A DNA stretch of 64,000 nucleotides from Acetivibrio sp. MSJd-27 (lineage in GTDB: Bacteria; Bacillota; Clostridia; UMGS1840; HGM11507), in assembly GCF_018918095.1 (NCBI RefSeq), contig NZ_JAHLPV010000007.1, positions 53,306-117,305 on the forward strand, written 5' to 3'. The translations under genes were made by a program, and so were the position numbers. Under the pieces are notes generated by a model. The model made no database searches, was not told the DNA's origin, and saw only the letters and a program-made list of their open reading frames with translations. This document shows positions 18,295 to 26,344 of this stretch, one piece after another. Every line of letters starts with the position of its first letter. Position 1 is the first letter of the stretch.

Positions 18295-18909
18295 ATGAAA
18301 CAAAAAAAGAGAAGAGTGAATGTCAGAAAAATAACTATGACAGCCATTCTCGGTGCAATGGCATCGGTACTGATGTTTTTAAGTTTTGGAGTACCATTGA
18401 TGCCAAGCTTTATTAAACTGGATTTTTCGGAACTTCCAGCTTTGATTGCATCGTTTGCCCTAGGACCAATTTCCGGTATTGTAGTCTGTCTAGTCAAAAA
18501 TCTGGTGAATTTGATGTTTTCTACTACGGGTGGTGTTGGAGAACTCTCTAATTTCATTTTGGGGGTATGTTTTGTTGCTCCGGCAGGAATGATATACAAA
18601 AAAATGAATAATCGGAAAGGAGCGTTGATAGGTTCACTTTGTGGGGCAGTCAGCATGGCTGTTTTAAGCGCTTTTTCTAATTATTCTATTGTTTATCCCA
18701 TTTATATGCAGTTTATGCCTCTGGAAACTATAATGGGTATGTATCAAATGATAAATCCAAGAGTAGAAACACTTTGGCAAGCTTTATGGGTTTTTAATGT
18801 ACCATTTACTTTTATCAAAGGATTATTAAATATGATAATCAGCTTTGCCGTATATAAGCATATTTCGCCCTTTTTAAAAGGAGATAAAGAAAAATACAGG
18901 AAAAAATAA
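18295..18909 (+). CDS. ribU: Riboflavin ECF transporter S component RibU
   Basis: 204-residue, very hydrophobic protein with about six membrane segments. The typical RibU N-terminal strand KITMTAILGAMASVLMFL leads to FIKLDFSELPALIASFALGP, the riboflavin-binding loop region. It binds riboflavin outside the cell and works with the shared ECF energising module, which is not in the window. Expression is under the FMN riboswitch directly upstream, which supports the substrate assignment. A terminator follows. Confidence 0.95.
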   Translation: MKQKKRRVNVRKITMTAILGAMASVLMFLSFGVPLMPSFIKLDFSELPALIASFALGPISGIVVCLVKNLVNLMFSTTGGVGELSNFILGVCFVAPAGMIYKKMNNRKGALIGSLCGAVSMAVLSAFSNYSIVYPIYMQFMPLETIMGMYQMINPRVETLWQALWVFNVPFTFIKGLLNMIISFAVYKHISPFLKGDKEKYRKK

Positions 18910-18911
18910 TA

Positions 18912-18969
18912 AAAAAGCACTCCGTCTGCAAAACATGTTATCACATGGATTCACAGAGGAGTGCTTTTT
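18912..18969 (+). terminator. Terminator after ribU
   Basis: AAAAGCACTCC pairs with GGAGTGCTTTT across a long loop, followed by T residues. Confidence 0.75.
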
Positions 18970-18998
18970 AAAACCGAGCCGTTTTCTTTTCGAGAAAC

Positions 18999-19160
18999 TT
19001 ACTCTTCTTCTGCAAAAGATTCTTTGCCTACGCCGCACAGCGGGCAGGTGAAATCATCCGGCAGATCCTCGAATTTTGTGCCGGGAGCGATCCCCAGAGA
19101 TTCGTCTCCCAAAGCTTCATCGTAGACATAGCCGCAAACTTCGCAAACATACTTTTTCAT
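18999..19160 (-). CDS. Rubredoxin
   Basis: 53-residue redox protein with one iron held by four cysteines: [11 protein letters not shown] near the N-terminus and [10 protein letters not shown] near the C-terminus. The spacing and length are those of classical rubredoxin. The ATG at 19160 has AGGAGG eight bases upstream. It serves as an electron carrier, in anaerobes often for oxygen or peroxide detoxification. It is a single gene with its own promoter, divergent from tadA. Confidence 0.97.
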   Translation of the reverse strand: MKKYVCEVCGYVYDEALGDESLGIAPGTKFEDLPDDFTCPLCGVGKESFAEEE

Positions 19161-19242
19161 TTTACATTCCTCCTATTGTTTATCGCAAGATGGGGGGATA
19201 TTTCCCTTCTCTTGTTCTTCTGCTTTTTGTTTTCTTATATTT

Positions 19243-19270
19243 ATTATAATCAATTCTGCTGTTTTTACAA
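19243..19270 (-). promoter_or_regulatory. Promoter of the rubredoxin gene
   Basis: On the minus strand TTGTAA (19270-19265), 16-base spacer, TATAAT (19248-19243). Confidence 0.6.
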
Positions 19271-19423
19271 GAGAAAACCGCTAAATTTTTCAAAATGATG
19301 GGAAAGAACCGAAAACATTCCTTTGCATGGATATGGTTTGTATGTTTTTTAGAACGATTGACGAAATCCCCCTTTTCCTGTAAGATGGAAGAGAGGATGA
19401 AAAAGAAGCTGGGAGGAAGAAGC

Positions 19424-19873
19424 ATGAAATATATGCAGATGGCGCTGGAAGAGGCAAAAAAAGCGGCGCGGATAGGGGAGATCCCCGTAGGCGCAGTCAT
19501 CGTAAAGGGAGATGAAGTGATTGCATCCGGGTATAATCTGCGGGAAACGAAGCAAAACGCGCTTTGCCATGCAGAAGTCCTGGCGATTGAAGAGGCATGT
19601 GAAAAGCTTGGAAGCTGGCGGCTGACGGACTGCGATCTCTATGTCACGCTGGAGCCCTGCCTGATGTGCACCGGAGCCATCTTAAACGCCCGACTCAGGC
19701 GGGTTTACTTTGGCGCCTATGACGACAAAATGGGGTCGCTTGCCGGGGGGAACACCCTGTTTCAGGATTACTGCTTTCAGACACCGGTTGAGGTGTACGG
19801 GGGAATGATGGAACAAGAATGCCTTGCCCTGCTGAAAGCGTTTTTCGCCCATGCCAGGGGAGAACTTCTTTGA
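19424..19873 (+). CDS. tadA: tRNA-specific adenosine deaminase TadA
   Basis: Zinc deaminase that converts A34 of tRNA-Arg(ACG) to inosine. It is 149 residues. The zinc and proton-shuttle motifs are CHAEVLAI and EPCLMCTGAI, with the typical RRVYFGAYDDKMGS segment after them. The ATG at 19424 follows GGGAGGA at ideal spacing; the frame is open 43 codons further upstream, but that extension is AT-rich non-coding sequence. A hairpin follows the gene. Confidence 0.95.
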   Translation: MKYMQMALEEAKKAARIGEIPVGAVIVKGDEVIASGYNLRETKQNALCHAEVLAIEEACEKLGSWRLTDCDLYVTLEPCLMCTGAILNARLRRVYFGAYDDKMGSLAGGNTLFQDYCFQTPVEVYGGMMEQECLALLKAFFAHARGELL

Positions 19874-19898
19874 AATACACTCCTCAAAGAAAGAGACG

Positions 19899-19938
19899 AA
19901 GTGCGGGATTTCCTTTCTGGAAATTTCCTGCACTTTTT
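19899..19938 (+). terminator. Terminator of tadA
   Basis: AAGTGCGGGATTTCC pairs with GGAAATTTCCTGCACTT (with a small bulge) and is followed by six T residues. Confidence 0.8.
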
Positions 19939-20094
19939 TCATTCGGACGAAAAATGGAATCAAAAATCCAAAGCAATCATAAAGCGGATTCTTAACAGCA
20001 TAGATACATAAGATCCCGCATATGGAAAAGATTTCTGATAAAATTACCAAATAAAAATAGAAAATCCAAAATAATAGGAAATTATAGAATATTA

Positions 20095-20123
20095 TTGAAA
20101 TAGTTCCAATGATAGTATATAAT
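20095..20123 (+). promoter_or_regulatory. Promoter with a long leader before the 20585 gene
   Basis: TTGAAA (20095-20100), 17-base spacer, TATAAT (20118-20123). If it serves the gene at 20585, the leader is about 455 bases and contains hairpins and repeat elements. Confidence 0.6.
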
Positions 20124-20135
20124 AGTGCTAAACGT

Positions 20136-20210
20136 AAAGCGAGAGATTCCTGCGAAAAAAAGCAGGGCTTTCTTTTTCAGCGTCAGCCCGGCGGCTTCGC
20201 TGAAAATGCG
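20136..20210 (+). other. Structured leader segment
   Basis: First hairpin: AAAGC and CCTGC (20149-20153) pair with GCAGG (20162-20166) and GCTTT (20167-20171), followed by CTTTTT like a terminator. A second hairpin, TTTTCAGCG with CGCTGAAAA, follows directly. The order promoter, terminator-like hairpin, alternative hairpin could be an attenuator or a short RNA. It matches no riboswitch class I know. Confidence 0.4.
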
Positions 20211-20229
20211 TAAGAATAGGGGAATTCAT

Positions 20230-20276
20230 AAGCATTCGGGCGCGAAACCCATATGGGATACGACTCTCTAATGCTT
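20230..20276. repeat. Miniature copy of the AAGCATTAG element (ends only)
   Basis: AAGCATTCGGGCGCGAAACC begins the segment and ATACGACTCTCTAATGCTT ends it. These resemble the left and right ends of the adjacent 274-bp element, with the whole interior missing. It abuts the full copy, so that the last 14 bases here and the first 14 of the full copy form a perfect palindrome. Confidence 0.65.
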
Positions 20277-20550
20277 AAGCATTAGAGAGTGAAACACAAT
20301 ATGGTTTTCACAGGCCAATTTTCCGCAATCCTGCGTCAAAATGCTCGCGCATACGTCAGTATTCCCTGCGCAATTTCCTTGTCTTACGAAAAATTAGCTC
20401 TGTGGAAACTCTGCGACCCTGCACGCAGGAAAATTTTCGTCTTTTCGGTGCGCAAGGGTGCAGCAAGGCTGACGCCTTGCAAGACCGGCAATCCAAAAAG
20501 GCGGGAATTTAACAAGTGCAGGGCATATGGGGTTCCACTTTCTAATGCTT
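20277..20550. repeat. 274-bp MITE-like element, copy 1
   Basis: Bounded by imperfect inverted ends of about 26 bp: AAGCATTAGAGAGTGAAACA on the left, and the complement of a right end terminating CCACTTTCTAATGCTT. A second copy with the same ends and a clearly related interior is at 61786-62059. The interior contains small inverted repeats (GGCTGACGCC, CCTGCACGCAGG). An open frame across it is only partly shared between copies, so it probably codes for nothing. It ends 34 bases before the start of the next gene. Confidence 0.8.
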
Positions 20551-20584
20551 TATGAGAACAACACAAAAAGAAAAGGAGAAGAGT

Positions 20585-22618
20585 ATGAAAAAAATCATCA
20601 GTGTGGCTTTGGCGGGATTGCTGACATTTTCAGCTGTGGGAGCGGCGGCGCCGCAGCAAACGGTGTATCCGGATTTTGTAAATCTGCCGATGTATGCAAG
20701 AGCTTTGGACAAGGCGCCGGTTTCTGTACCGGCAGAACCTGCACGGGGAGCGATAACCGTATCGACCGTGGACAATGTTGAGACAGAGATCACATTCCGC
20801 ATTGGGGATGATACCCTTCGTATCAACGGAAAAGACGTGACAGTTGTTGCTCCCTATGAGGAGGACGGGACAACTTTAGTGCCCCTGCGCGTGATATCCG
20901 AGGCCTTCGATGCAAAAGTTGATTGGGAAGGTACGGAAGAGAAAATTACGCTGACCTATGACGGTGTCGTGATTGAGATATGGATTGGGCGGCTGGACGC
21001 TTATATCAACGGAAAACAGAGCACAATGCTCAAGGCACCTGTCCTGAAAAACGATACCACGATGGTTCCTCTTCGATTTATCAGTGAGAATTTCGGCTCT
21101 CTCGTCTCTTACGACGACGCAACGGCTCGGGTCACGGTCCGCAAGCTGGCGGTTTGTCCGCTAAGTACGGTGAATTACGGCGCAGTGATCAACAGCGGAA
21201 AAGAATATGTCGGGGACAGTTATCTGAATTGGTATACAAAAATGCCGGAAAATTACCGGCTTACTTACCGGAGTTTTGACGGGACGGTCTACCATTTCTC
21301 TGACGGTTCAAACGCAAGCGTCCGGGTTGACGCCGATTCTTTGGGGGAGGAAACACTGGACACCATATACAAAAAGACCCAGGACTCCTACAAGGATAAA
21401 ACCATTATGGATAAGACAGACGCCTCCTTTAACGGCAGGAATTTTAAAACCCTGACCGTGGTCGGGGAAAGTGTGTATACGAAGGTTTATCTGACCGCGC
21501 TGGACAACCGTTATTATATGGTGACAGTGAACGCGGGAAGCCAGGAGACCTTCACGGCGAACAAGGCTGCCTTTGAGGGGATTCTGGAAAACCTGAAGCT
21601 GGGAAGCTTCAACAAAGAAGCCGCCGCCGACTACAGCAACGTGGATGTTCAGAATTTCAGAGAGTACCGCAACAAGGCAAACGGCCTTTCCATGAAGGTG
21701 CCGGCGGACTGGAAGCTGGAGAACGAAACCGATCATTCCAGAGTAAACTTTTCCTGGGAGAAAGGGGACAACCGGGTTGGCATCTATTTTTCCGCCGATA
21801 AAAACACCGAGAAATACAGCCCGGCAACTCTGCAGAACAGCATCAAGCCTTCTCTGGTTGGAATGTTCAATGAAAAGTACGTCACGGTGAACGACAGCGG
21901 GAATTTTGAGCAGGGCGATGTGAAAGGTGCAAAACTCAGCTTTGACGCGCAGGCGAGAAACATCTATTTTGGGACGAGAGCGATTCTGGCTGTTTCCGGC
22001 GATTATTTTATCAATATGCAGATGATCTCATCCGGAACAAAAAAAGCAGATTTTGATGACAAACAGCTCACTCAGATCTGGAATTCCGTACAGCTTGGAG
22101 CAGTGGATCCCAACAAACTTATCATCATTGATGATGGCTCTGACGAGGAACCGACTCTGGGAAAAATGACTCTGCCAAAAACAAAGATATCCTTGGATTT
22201 GAGCAGCGGCTGGGAGCAGAAGGAACTGGAAAAATATACGCCTGGAAACGGAAACACGCCCGGGATGTACCACTCCCAGTTTACTTTCTCCAATTTTGCG
22301 CTTGACGTGATCACCTATGATATACAGCTGCCCGCTTCACAGGCGAAATCACAGGTTAGCGCGATACAGAACAGTATGAAGGGAAGGGACGGAGTCAAAG
22401 ACTTTGAATCCCTGGCGGAACAAAAGGTTGGAAACAATACTTACTGGATTTCACAGTATGTTGCGGAATCCGATACCTATGATTTCGCAGTGATGGATGT
22501 GATGACCTATTCGGATACCGGAATTCATATTCTGGAGTTTTCTACCCTGGATCTTTTCTGCGGGGACATGTTTGCATACTACTCCGCGAATTTGATAGCA
22601 AACGCCGTCTTTGAATAG
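20585..22618 (+). CDS. Secreted protein with copper-amine-oxidase-N-like domain
   Basis: 677 residues from the ATG at 20585 (AAGGAG upstream). A signal peptide (LAGLLTFSAVGAAAPQQ) is followed at about 75-185 by a copper amine oxidase N-terminal-like domain with its twin motifs (TTLVPLRVISEAFDAKVDW and TTMVPLRFISENFGSLVSY). The rest has at least two beta-rich units with the pattern of PsbP-like or lipoprotein domains (YRNKANGLSMKVPADWKLEN, TLGKMTLPKTKISLDLSSGW). No enzyme motif was seen. It is probably secreted and wall-associated; the function is unknown. It is monocistronic, with a terminator behind it. Confidence 0.75.
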   Translation: MKKIISVALAGLLTFSAVGAAAPQQTVYPDFVNLPMYARALDKAPVSVPAEPARGAITVSTVDNVETEITFRIGDDTLRINGKDVTVVAPYEEDGTTLVPLRVISEAFDAKVDWEGTEEKITLTYDGVVIEIWIGRLDAYINGKQSTMLKAPVLKNDTTMVPLRFISENFGSLVSYDDATARVTVRKLAVCPLSTVNYGAVINSGKEYVGDSYLNWYTKMPENYRLTYRSFDGTVYHFSDGSNASVRVDADSLGEETLDTIYKKTQDSYKDKTIMDKTDASFNGRNFKTLTVVGESVYTKVYLTALDNRYYMVTVNAGSQETFTANKAAFEGILENLKLGSFNKEAAADYSNVDVQNFREYRNKANGLSMKVPADWKLENETDHSRVNFSWEKGDNRVGIYFSADKNTEKYSPATLQNSIKPSLVGMFNEKYVTVNDSGNFEQGDVKGAKLSFDAQARNIYFGTRAILAVSGDYFINMQMISSGTKKADFDDKQLTQIWNSVQLGAVDPNKLIIIDDGSDEEPTLGKMTLPKTKISLDLSSGWEQKELEKYTPGNGNTPGMYHSQFTFSNFALDVITYDIQLPASQAKSQVSAIQNSMKGRDGVKDFESLAEQKVGNNTYWISQYVAESDTYDFAVMDVMTYSDTGIHILEFSTLDLFCGDMFAYYSANLIANAVFE

Positions 22619-22634
22619 AAAAAGGATTGTATAT

Positions 22635-22666
22635 TGCCGCACGCAGAAGCGTGCGGCATATTTTAT
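22635..22666 (+). terminator. Terminator of the 20585 gene
   Basis: TGCCGCACGC, loop AGAA, GCGTGCGGCA, then TATTTTAT. Confidence 0.88.
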
Positions 22667-22704
22667 AACATAGGAAATTGCGTGGGATCGTGCGCAATTG
22701 CATG

Positions 22705-22810
22705 TTTCAAAAAACAGCGTGCGAAGCGCGGCTGCGTTTTTCGGAATGAAAAACTTTTTTATTTAAAAAACAATGTGCAAAGCGCGATTGTGCTTTGCAG
22801 AATGAAAAAC
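22705..22810. repeat. Two diverged copies of a 50-bp unit
   Basis: 22705-22754 and 22762-22810 align over their length, both ending in GAATGAAAAAC and containing GTGC(G/A)AAGCGCG. A weaker related stretch may precede them. This is non-coding sequence between a terminator and the cysteine desulfurase. Confidence 0.6.
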
Positions 22811-22873
22811 GTTTGATGACTGGTTGAAGTTTTGAATGAATTTGATTTTTCCGCGTTTTCTTTCGGAATTTAG

Positions 22874-22902
22874 TTGAATATTAAGCTGGATTATTGTAAA
22901 AT
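22874..22902 (+). promoter_or_regulatory. Promoter of the cysteine desulfurase
   Basis: TTGAAT (22874-22879), 17-base spacer, TAAAAT (22897-22902); the start codon is 17 bases further on, so the leader is very short. Confidence 0.5.
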
Positions 22903-22919
22903 AAAATTTGGTGATTAAA

Positions 22920-24071
22920 ATGTATTATTTGGATAACAGCGCGACCACCCGCCCCTACCTGGAAGTGGTGGAGACGGTGTCGCACAGCTTATATGAAGGG
23001 TTTGGAAATCCCTCCTCCCTGCACAGCCTGGGCTTTGCAAGCGAACAGGCGTTAAGGCAGGCGAGGAAAACCATTGCCGCCACCCTGGGTGCGAAGGAAA
23101 AGGAAATCACCTTCACTTCCGGCGGGACGGAGGCCAATAACATTGCAATTCTCGGCTATCTCAGGCGCAACCGGAGAAAGGGAAACCATGTGATGGTTTC
23201 CGCCGTGGAGCACGCTTCGGTTCTGAATATCTTCCGCCGTCTGGAGGAGGAGGGATACCGTGTTTCCTATATTCCGGTTTCCCGGGAGGGGAGTCTGGAC
23301 TATGCCTTTGTGGAGCGGGAGCTCTGTGAGGAAACCGCCCTTGTCAGCGTCATGCAGGTAAACAACGAGGTTGGAAGCTGGTTTGACATTCCCCGGATCC
23401 GGCGGATTCTGGAGGAGAAGAAATCCGGCGCGGTGCTGCACTGCGACTGTGTGCAGGCTTATGGTAAGATGCCTTTTTCGGTGAAGGAGCTGGGGGCGGA
23501 TTTGGTGACCGTCAGCGCCCATAAGGTGCATGGACCCAAGGGGGTGGGTGCCCTCTATGTGCGGGAGGGGCTTTTGATGGAGCCGGTGCTGTTCGGCGGC
23601 GGACAGGAAAACGGTCTGCGCAACGGAACGGAAAATCTGCCCGGTATCGCCGGCTTTGCCAAAGCGGCGGAGCTTACCATGCGGGATTTGCCCGAAAAAA
23701 TCGAGAGAATGCGGGAAATACAGCGCTATTTTATCGAGGAGCTTCGGAAGATAAAACGGGTGGAGATCAATACTCCACCGGATAACTGCGCGCCCCATAT
23801 CGTCAACGCTTCCTTTTTGGGAATCCGGTCGGAGATTCTTCTGCATACGCTGGAGCAGAAAGAGGTCTATGTGTCCAGCGGTTCCGCCTGCGCTTCCAAC
23901 GACAAAAAGCACAAAAAGGTGCTGGAGGTGATGGGGCATGACCGGGAGCGGGCGGACAGCTCCGTCCGCTTCAGCTTCAGCACCGAAACCACCATGCAGG
24001 AGATACGGGAAGCGGCGATAATCATACGGGAGGCCGTGGAGGATTTGCAGAGAAAGCTGCGGATTCGGTGA
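22920..24071 (+). CDS. Cysteine desulfurase (NifS/IscS family, probable sulfur donor to ThiI)
   Basis: PLP enzyme that moves sulfur from cysteine to its own active-site cysteine. 383 residues. Visible features are the start MYYLDNSATTRP, the PLP-binding lysine in TVSAHKVHGPKGVGALY, and the active cysteine in SSGSACASNDKKHKKV. It is encoded directly before thiI. In Bacilli a desulfurase (NifZ) next to thiI supplies sulfur for 4-thiouridine, and the same role is likely here. No iscU or sufU gene is adjacent, which argues against a general Fe-S role. The ribosome site is weak (GGTGAT). Confidence 0.92.
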   Translation: MYYLDNSATTRPYLEVVETVSHSLYEGFGNPSSLHSLGFASEQALRQARKTIAATLGAKEKEITFTSGGTEANNIAILGYLRRNRRKGNHVMVSAVEHASVLNIFRRLEEEGYRVSYIPVSREGSLDYAFVERELCEETALVSVMQVNNEVGSWFDIPRIRRILEEKKSGAVLHCDCVQAYGKMPFSVKELGADLVTVSAHKVHGPKGVGALYVREGLLMEPVLFGGGQENGLRNGTENLPGIAGFAKAAELTMRDLPEKIERMREIQRYFIEELRKIKRVEINTPPDNCAPHIVNASFLGIRSEILLHTLEQKEVYVSSGSACASNDKKHKKVLEVMGHDRERADSSVRFSFSTETTMQEIREAAIIIREAVEDLQRKLRIR

Positions 24072-24148
24072 GTATCCCAGTGCAGAGGGCAAAGAACAAA
24101 GTGCATTTTTTCTGTCCTTTGCCCTTCGCAGGGAAGAGGAACTGTTTC

Positions 24149-24309
24149 GGGACGATGAGGGCATCGTCCCCTACGGCGAATATTCCGGTGGTGTCGTTGT
24201 AGGGGAGGGGTTCCAGCCCCTCCCGTCGTAGGGGCCGATGACCACATCGGCCCGCCCGGTATACCATTTACCGTCTACTATTTACTGTAGGGGCGAACTG
24301 CGTTCGCCC
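24149..24309. repeat. Four REP-like palindromes between the desulfurase and thiI
   Basis: GGGACGATG/CATCGTCCC-CTAC (24149-24174); GTAGGGG-type GGGAGGGG/CCCCTCCC (about 24199-24224); GTAG-GGGCCGATG/CATCGGCCC (24228-24253); GTAG-GGGCGAAC/GTTCGCCC (24287-24309). The stem sequences differ, but each keeps a CTAC tail on the C-rich arm, in one orientation or the other. Confidence 0.88.
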
Positions 24310-24310
24310 T

Positions 24311-24420
24311 CCAATCCCTCAGTCAGCTCCGCTGACAGCTCCCTTTACACAAGGGAGCCTTCGCACACCCTATAGCTTCCCTTGTGTAAGGGAGGGAGAC
24401 CGCTTGTGGTGAAGGGATTG
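24311..24420. repeat. About 110-bp long palindromic repeat
   Basis: The left arm begins CAATCCCTCAGTCAGCTCCG and contains CTCCCTTTACACAAGGGAGC. The right arm contains TTCCCTTGTGTAAGGGAG and ends GTGAAGGGATTG. The arms are inverted, with CCCTT..AAGGG subpalindromes. It resembles repeats I know from gut clostridia genomes. It is probably mobile and non-coding. Confidence 0.75.
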
Positions 24421-24514
24421 TCAAACTATGCCCTTTGTTCTCTGTCCTCTGCGCTCTTTGCGGCAGGCGACGGTTTCCATCCTAAAAAATTTAAAACAGA
24501 AAAGGAAGAAACAC

Positions 24515-25702
24515 ATGAATGATGTGATTATGATCAAATACGGTGAGATTATCTTAAAAGGGCAGAACCGCCCTTTGTTTGAGGAAAAGCTCATCAAGAA
24601 TATCAAATTTAAAATCAACGGGCTGGGCGAGTACAAAATCAAAAAAATGCAGGCCACCATCTATATCGAGCCGAAGGATCCGTCCTATCCCTATGAGGAG
24701 GCAATCGCAAGGCTTCTGACGGTTTTCGGCATTGTGTCGGTCACCCGGGCAAAGCATCTTAAAAAGGATATGGAGCAGGTGAAGGCGGAAGCTCTGCGTT
24801 GTATGGAGGCGCTTAGGGGGAAGGTAAAAACCTTCAAGGTGGAATCCAAGCGTTCCGATAAGAAATTCCCTTTAAAATCACCCGACATCAACCAGGAGGT
24901 CGGGAATTACCTGTATGATCATTTAAACGGAATCATTGATGTGGATGTGCACCATCCCGAGGCCGTTCTGCGGGTGGAAATCCGGGATGAGGGCGCCTAT
25001 GTGTATGCCTCCAAGGAGAAGGGACCGGGCGGACTGCCGGTGGGTATCAACGGCAAGGCGGCTTTGCTGCTGTCCGGGGGGATTGACAGCCCCGCGGCGG
25101 GATTTTTGATGGCGCGAAGAGGGGTGGAGCTGATCGGCGTCCATTTCCATTCCTATCCCTACACCAGCGAGCGGGCAAAGCAGAAGGTGGTGGATTTGGC
25201 AAAGGTGCTGACCCGGTACTGCGATAAATTCAAGCTGTTTGTGGTACCCTTCACCGATATTCAGTTGGAGATCAACGACAAATTCCCCTCCGAGTATATG
25301 ACGCTGATTATGCGGCGGTATATGATGAAAATTTCCGAGCGGATTGCGGAGCGGGAAGGCGCGAGGGCGCTGGTGACCGGGGAGAGCCTGGGGCAGGTCG
25401 CAAGCCAGACCATGTATGCCCTGCATGTCACCAATTCCGCTGTGACCCTGCCGGTGTTCCGTCCTCTGATTGGGCTGGACAAGGAGGATATCGTTGGGAT
25501 ATCCCGCCGGATGGGGGCGTTTGATATCTCCATTCAGCCCTATGAGGATTGCTGCACGGTGTTTACCCCGAAGCATCCGAAAACCAAGCCTATGCTGGAC
25601 GTGGTGGAGCGCATTGAGGCAAAGGTGGATATGTCGAAAATGGTGGACGAGGCGGTAGAGAATGCGGAAGTGATTGCATTGCAGTATGAAGCGGAAATGT
25701 AA
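24515..25702 (+). CDS. thiI: tRNA 4-thiouridine synthase ThiI
   Basis: Makes 4-thiouridine at position 8 of tRNA and may feed sulfur to thiamine synthesis. 395 residues. An NFLD/THUMP region comes first (IIMIKYGEIILKGQNR-type start, FPLKSPDINQEVG). The PP-loop LLSGGIDSPAAGFLMARRG binds ATP. The sulfur-relay region is YEDCCTVFTPKHP. There is no C-terminal rhodanese domain, as in Bacillus, so sulfur must come from a partner such as the desulfurase upstream. The ATG at 24515 has AAGGAAG in front; upstream open frame is repeat DNA. Confidence 0.95.
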   Translation: MNDVIMIKYGEIILKGQNRPLFEEKLIKNIKFKINGLGEYKIKKMQATIYIEPKDPSYPYEEAIARLLTVFGIVSVTRAKHLKKDMEQVKAEALRCMEALRGKVKTFKVESKRSDKKFPLKSPDINQEVGNYLYDHLNGIIDVDVHHPEAVLRVEIRDEGAYVYASKEKGPGGLPVGINGKAALLLSGGIDSPAAGFLMARRGVELIGVHFHSYPYTSERAKQKVVDLAKVLTRYCDKFKLFVVPFTDIQLEINDKFPSEYMTLIMRRYMMKISERIAEREGARALVTGESLGQVASQTMYALHVTNSAVTLPVFRPLIGLDKEDIVGISRRMGAFDISIQPYEDCCTVFTPKHPKTKPMLDVVERIEAKVDMSKMVDEAVENAEVIALQYEAEM

Positions 25703-25725
25703 TTGTATATTTTTCCGATGAAAAA

Positions 25726-25749
25726 CGGGCGAACATAGTTCGCCCCTAC
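25726..25749. repeat. REP-like palindrome upstream of the RAYT gene
   Basis: CGGGCGAAC-ATA-GTTCGCCC-CTAC, 57 bp before the transposase start. Confidence 0.9.
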
Positions 25750-25806
25750 AATATAAGAAATAAGGAGATTGTTGAAAGAATTGGCAAACCAATTTAGGTG
25801 GAGCGT

Positions 25807-26304
25807 ATGGAGTTTCCGAAACGAAAGCCGAATCGGCTGAAAGCGTATGATTATTCCTCCGTTGGAGCATATTTCATTACAATATGTACAAAAAATCATA
25901 TCACATTGTTGTGGGAGCATACAGTAGGGGCGAACTGTGTTCGTCCGAGCGAGAAAATGCATTTGTCTTCTGTTGGTATGATAATAGAAAGCGAAATACA
26001 GAAAATAAATGGTGTTTATCCAAATGTTTTGGTTGACAAATATGTTATTATGCCGAATCATATTCATTTTCTTATCTTTATATTGCCGGATAAAGACGGG
26101 CGAACGCAGTTCGCCCCTACGATTTCCAGAGTTATGAAGCAGTTTAAAGGTTCGGTAACTAAGAAAATCGGGCTGCCAATCTGGCAAAAATCATTCCACG
26201 ATCACATCATACGCAACGAGAAAGAATATCAAAAAATTTGGGAATACATTGAAACAAATCCGTTAAAATGGGAAGAGGATTGCTTTTACCGGCAGGAATC
26301 CTGA
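25807..26304 (+). CDS. REP-associated tyrosine transposase (RAYT, Y1/IS200-like fold)
   Basis: 165 residues from the ATG at 25807. The family start (MEFPKRKPNRLKAYDYSS, GAYFITICTKN) is clear. The metal-binding HuH motif is His85-Ile-His87 in VIMPNHIHFLIF. The catalytic tyrosine should be Tyr147 in EYIETNP or, less likely, Tyr141 (RNEKEYQ). RAYTs are single-copy relatives of IS200 transposases that act on REP palindromes. Two REP palindromes lie inside this gene in frame, at 25924-25946 (residues about 40-47, GANCVRP) and 26097-26120 (about 97-105, DGRTQFAPT). The frame is intact, so the protein is probably made. It is the likely source of the REP copies around it. Confidence 0.9.
   Translation: MEFPKRKPNRLKAYDYSSVGAYFITICTKNHITLLWEHTVGANCVRPSEKMHLSSVGMIIESEIQKINGVYPNVLVDKYVIMPNHIHFLIFILPDKDGRTQFAPTISRVMKQFKGSVTKKIGLPIWQKSFHDHIIRNEKEYQKIWEYIETNPLKWEEDCFYRQES
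25924..25946. repeat. REP-like palindrome inside the RAYT gene (first)
   Basis: GTAG-GGGCGAAC-TGT-GTTCGTCC, in the orientation opposite to the upstream copy. One base in the stem differs. It adds codons without breaking the frame. Confidence 0.85.
26097..26120. repeat. REP-like palindrome inside the RAYT gene (second)
   Basis: CGGGCGAAC-GCA-GTTCGCCC-CTAC, in frame and with a perfect stem. Confidence 0.9.
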
Positions 26305-26344
26305 AAGAAAAACAAAGAGCAGAGCGCAGAAAGAAGGAATCATT

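Noticed and set aside
20289..20555. 88-codon frame in the 274-bp repeat, with a similar frame in copy 2 (61810-62055)
   Set aside because: The two translations agree only in blocks and lose frame relative to each other in the middle. DNA conservation explains the similarity better than a gene.
22705..22810. Repeated unit as a CRISPR or tRNA-like structure
   Set aside because: There are only two diverged copies and no cloverleaf or spacer pattern.
24149..24420. CRISPR array
   Set aside because: The palindromes differ in stem sequence, spacing and orientation, there are no regular spacers, and no cas genes are present.
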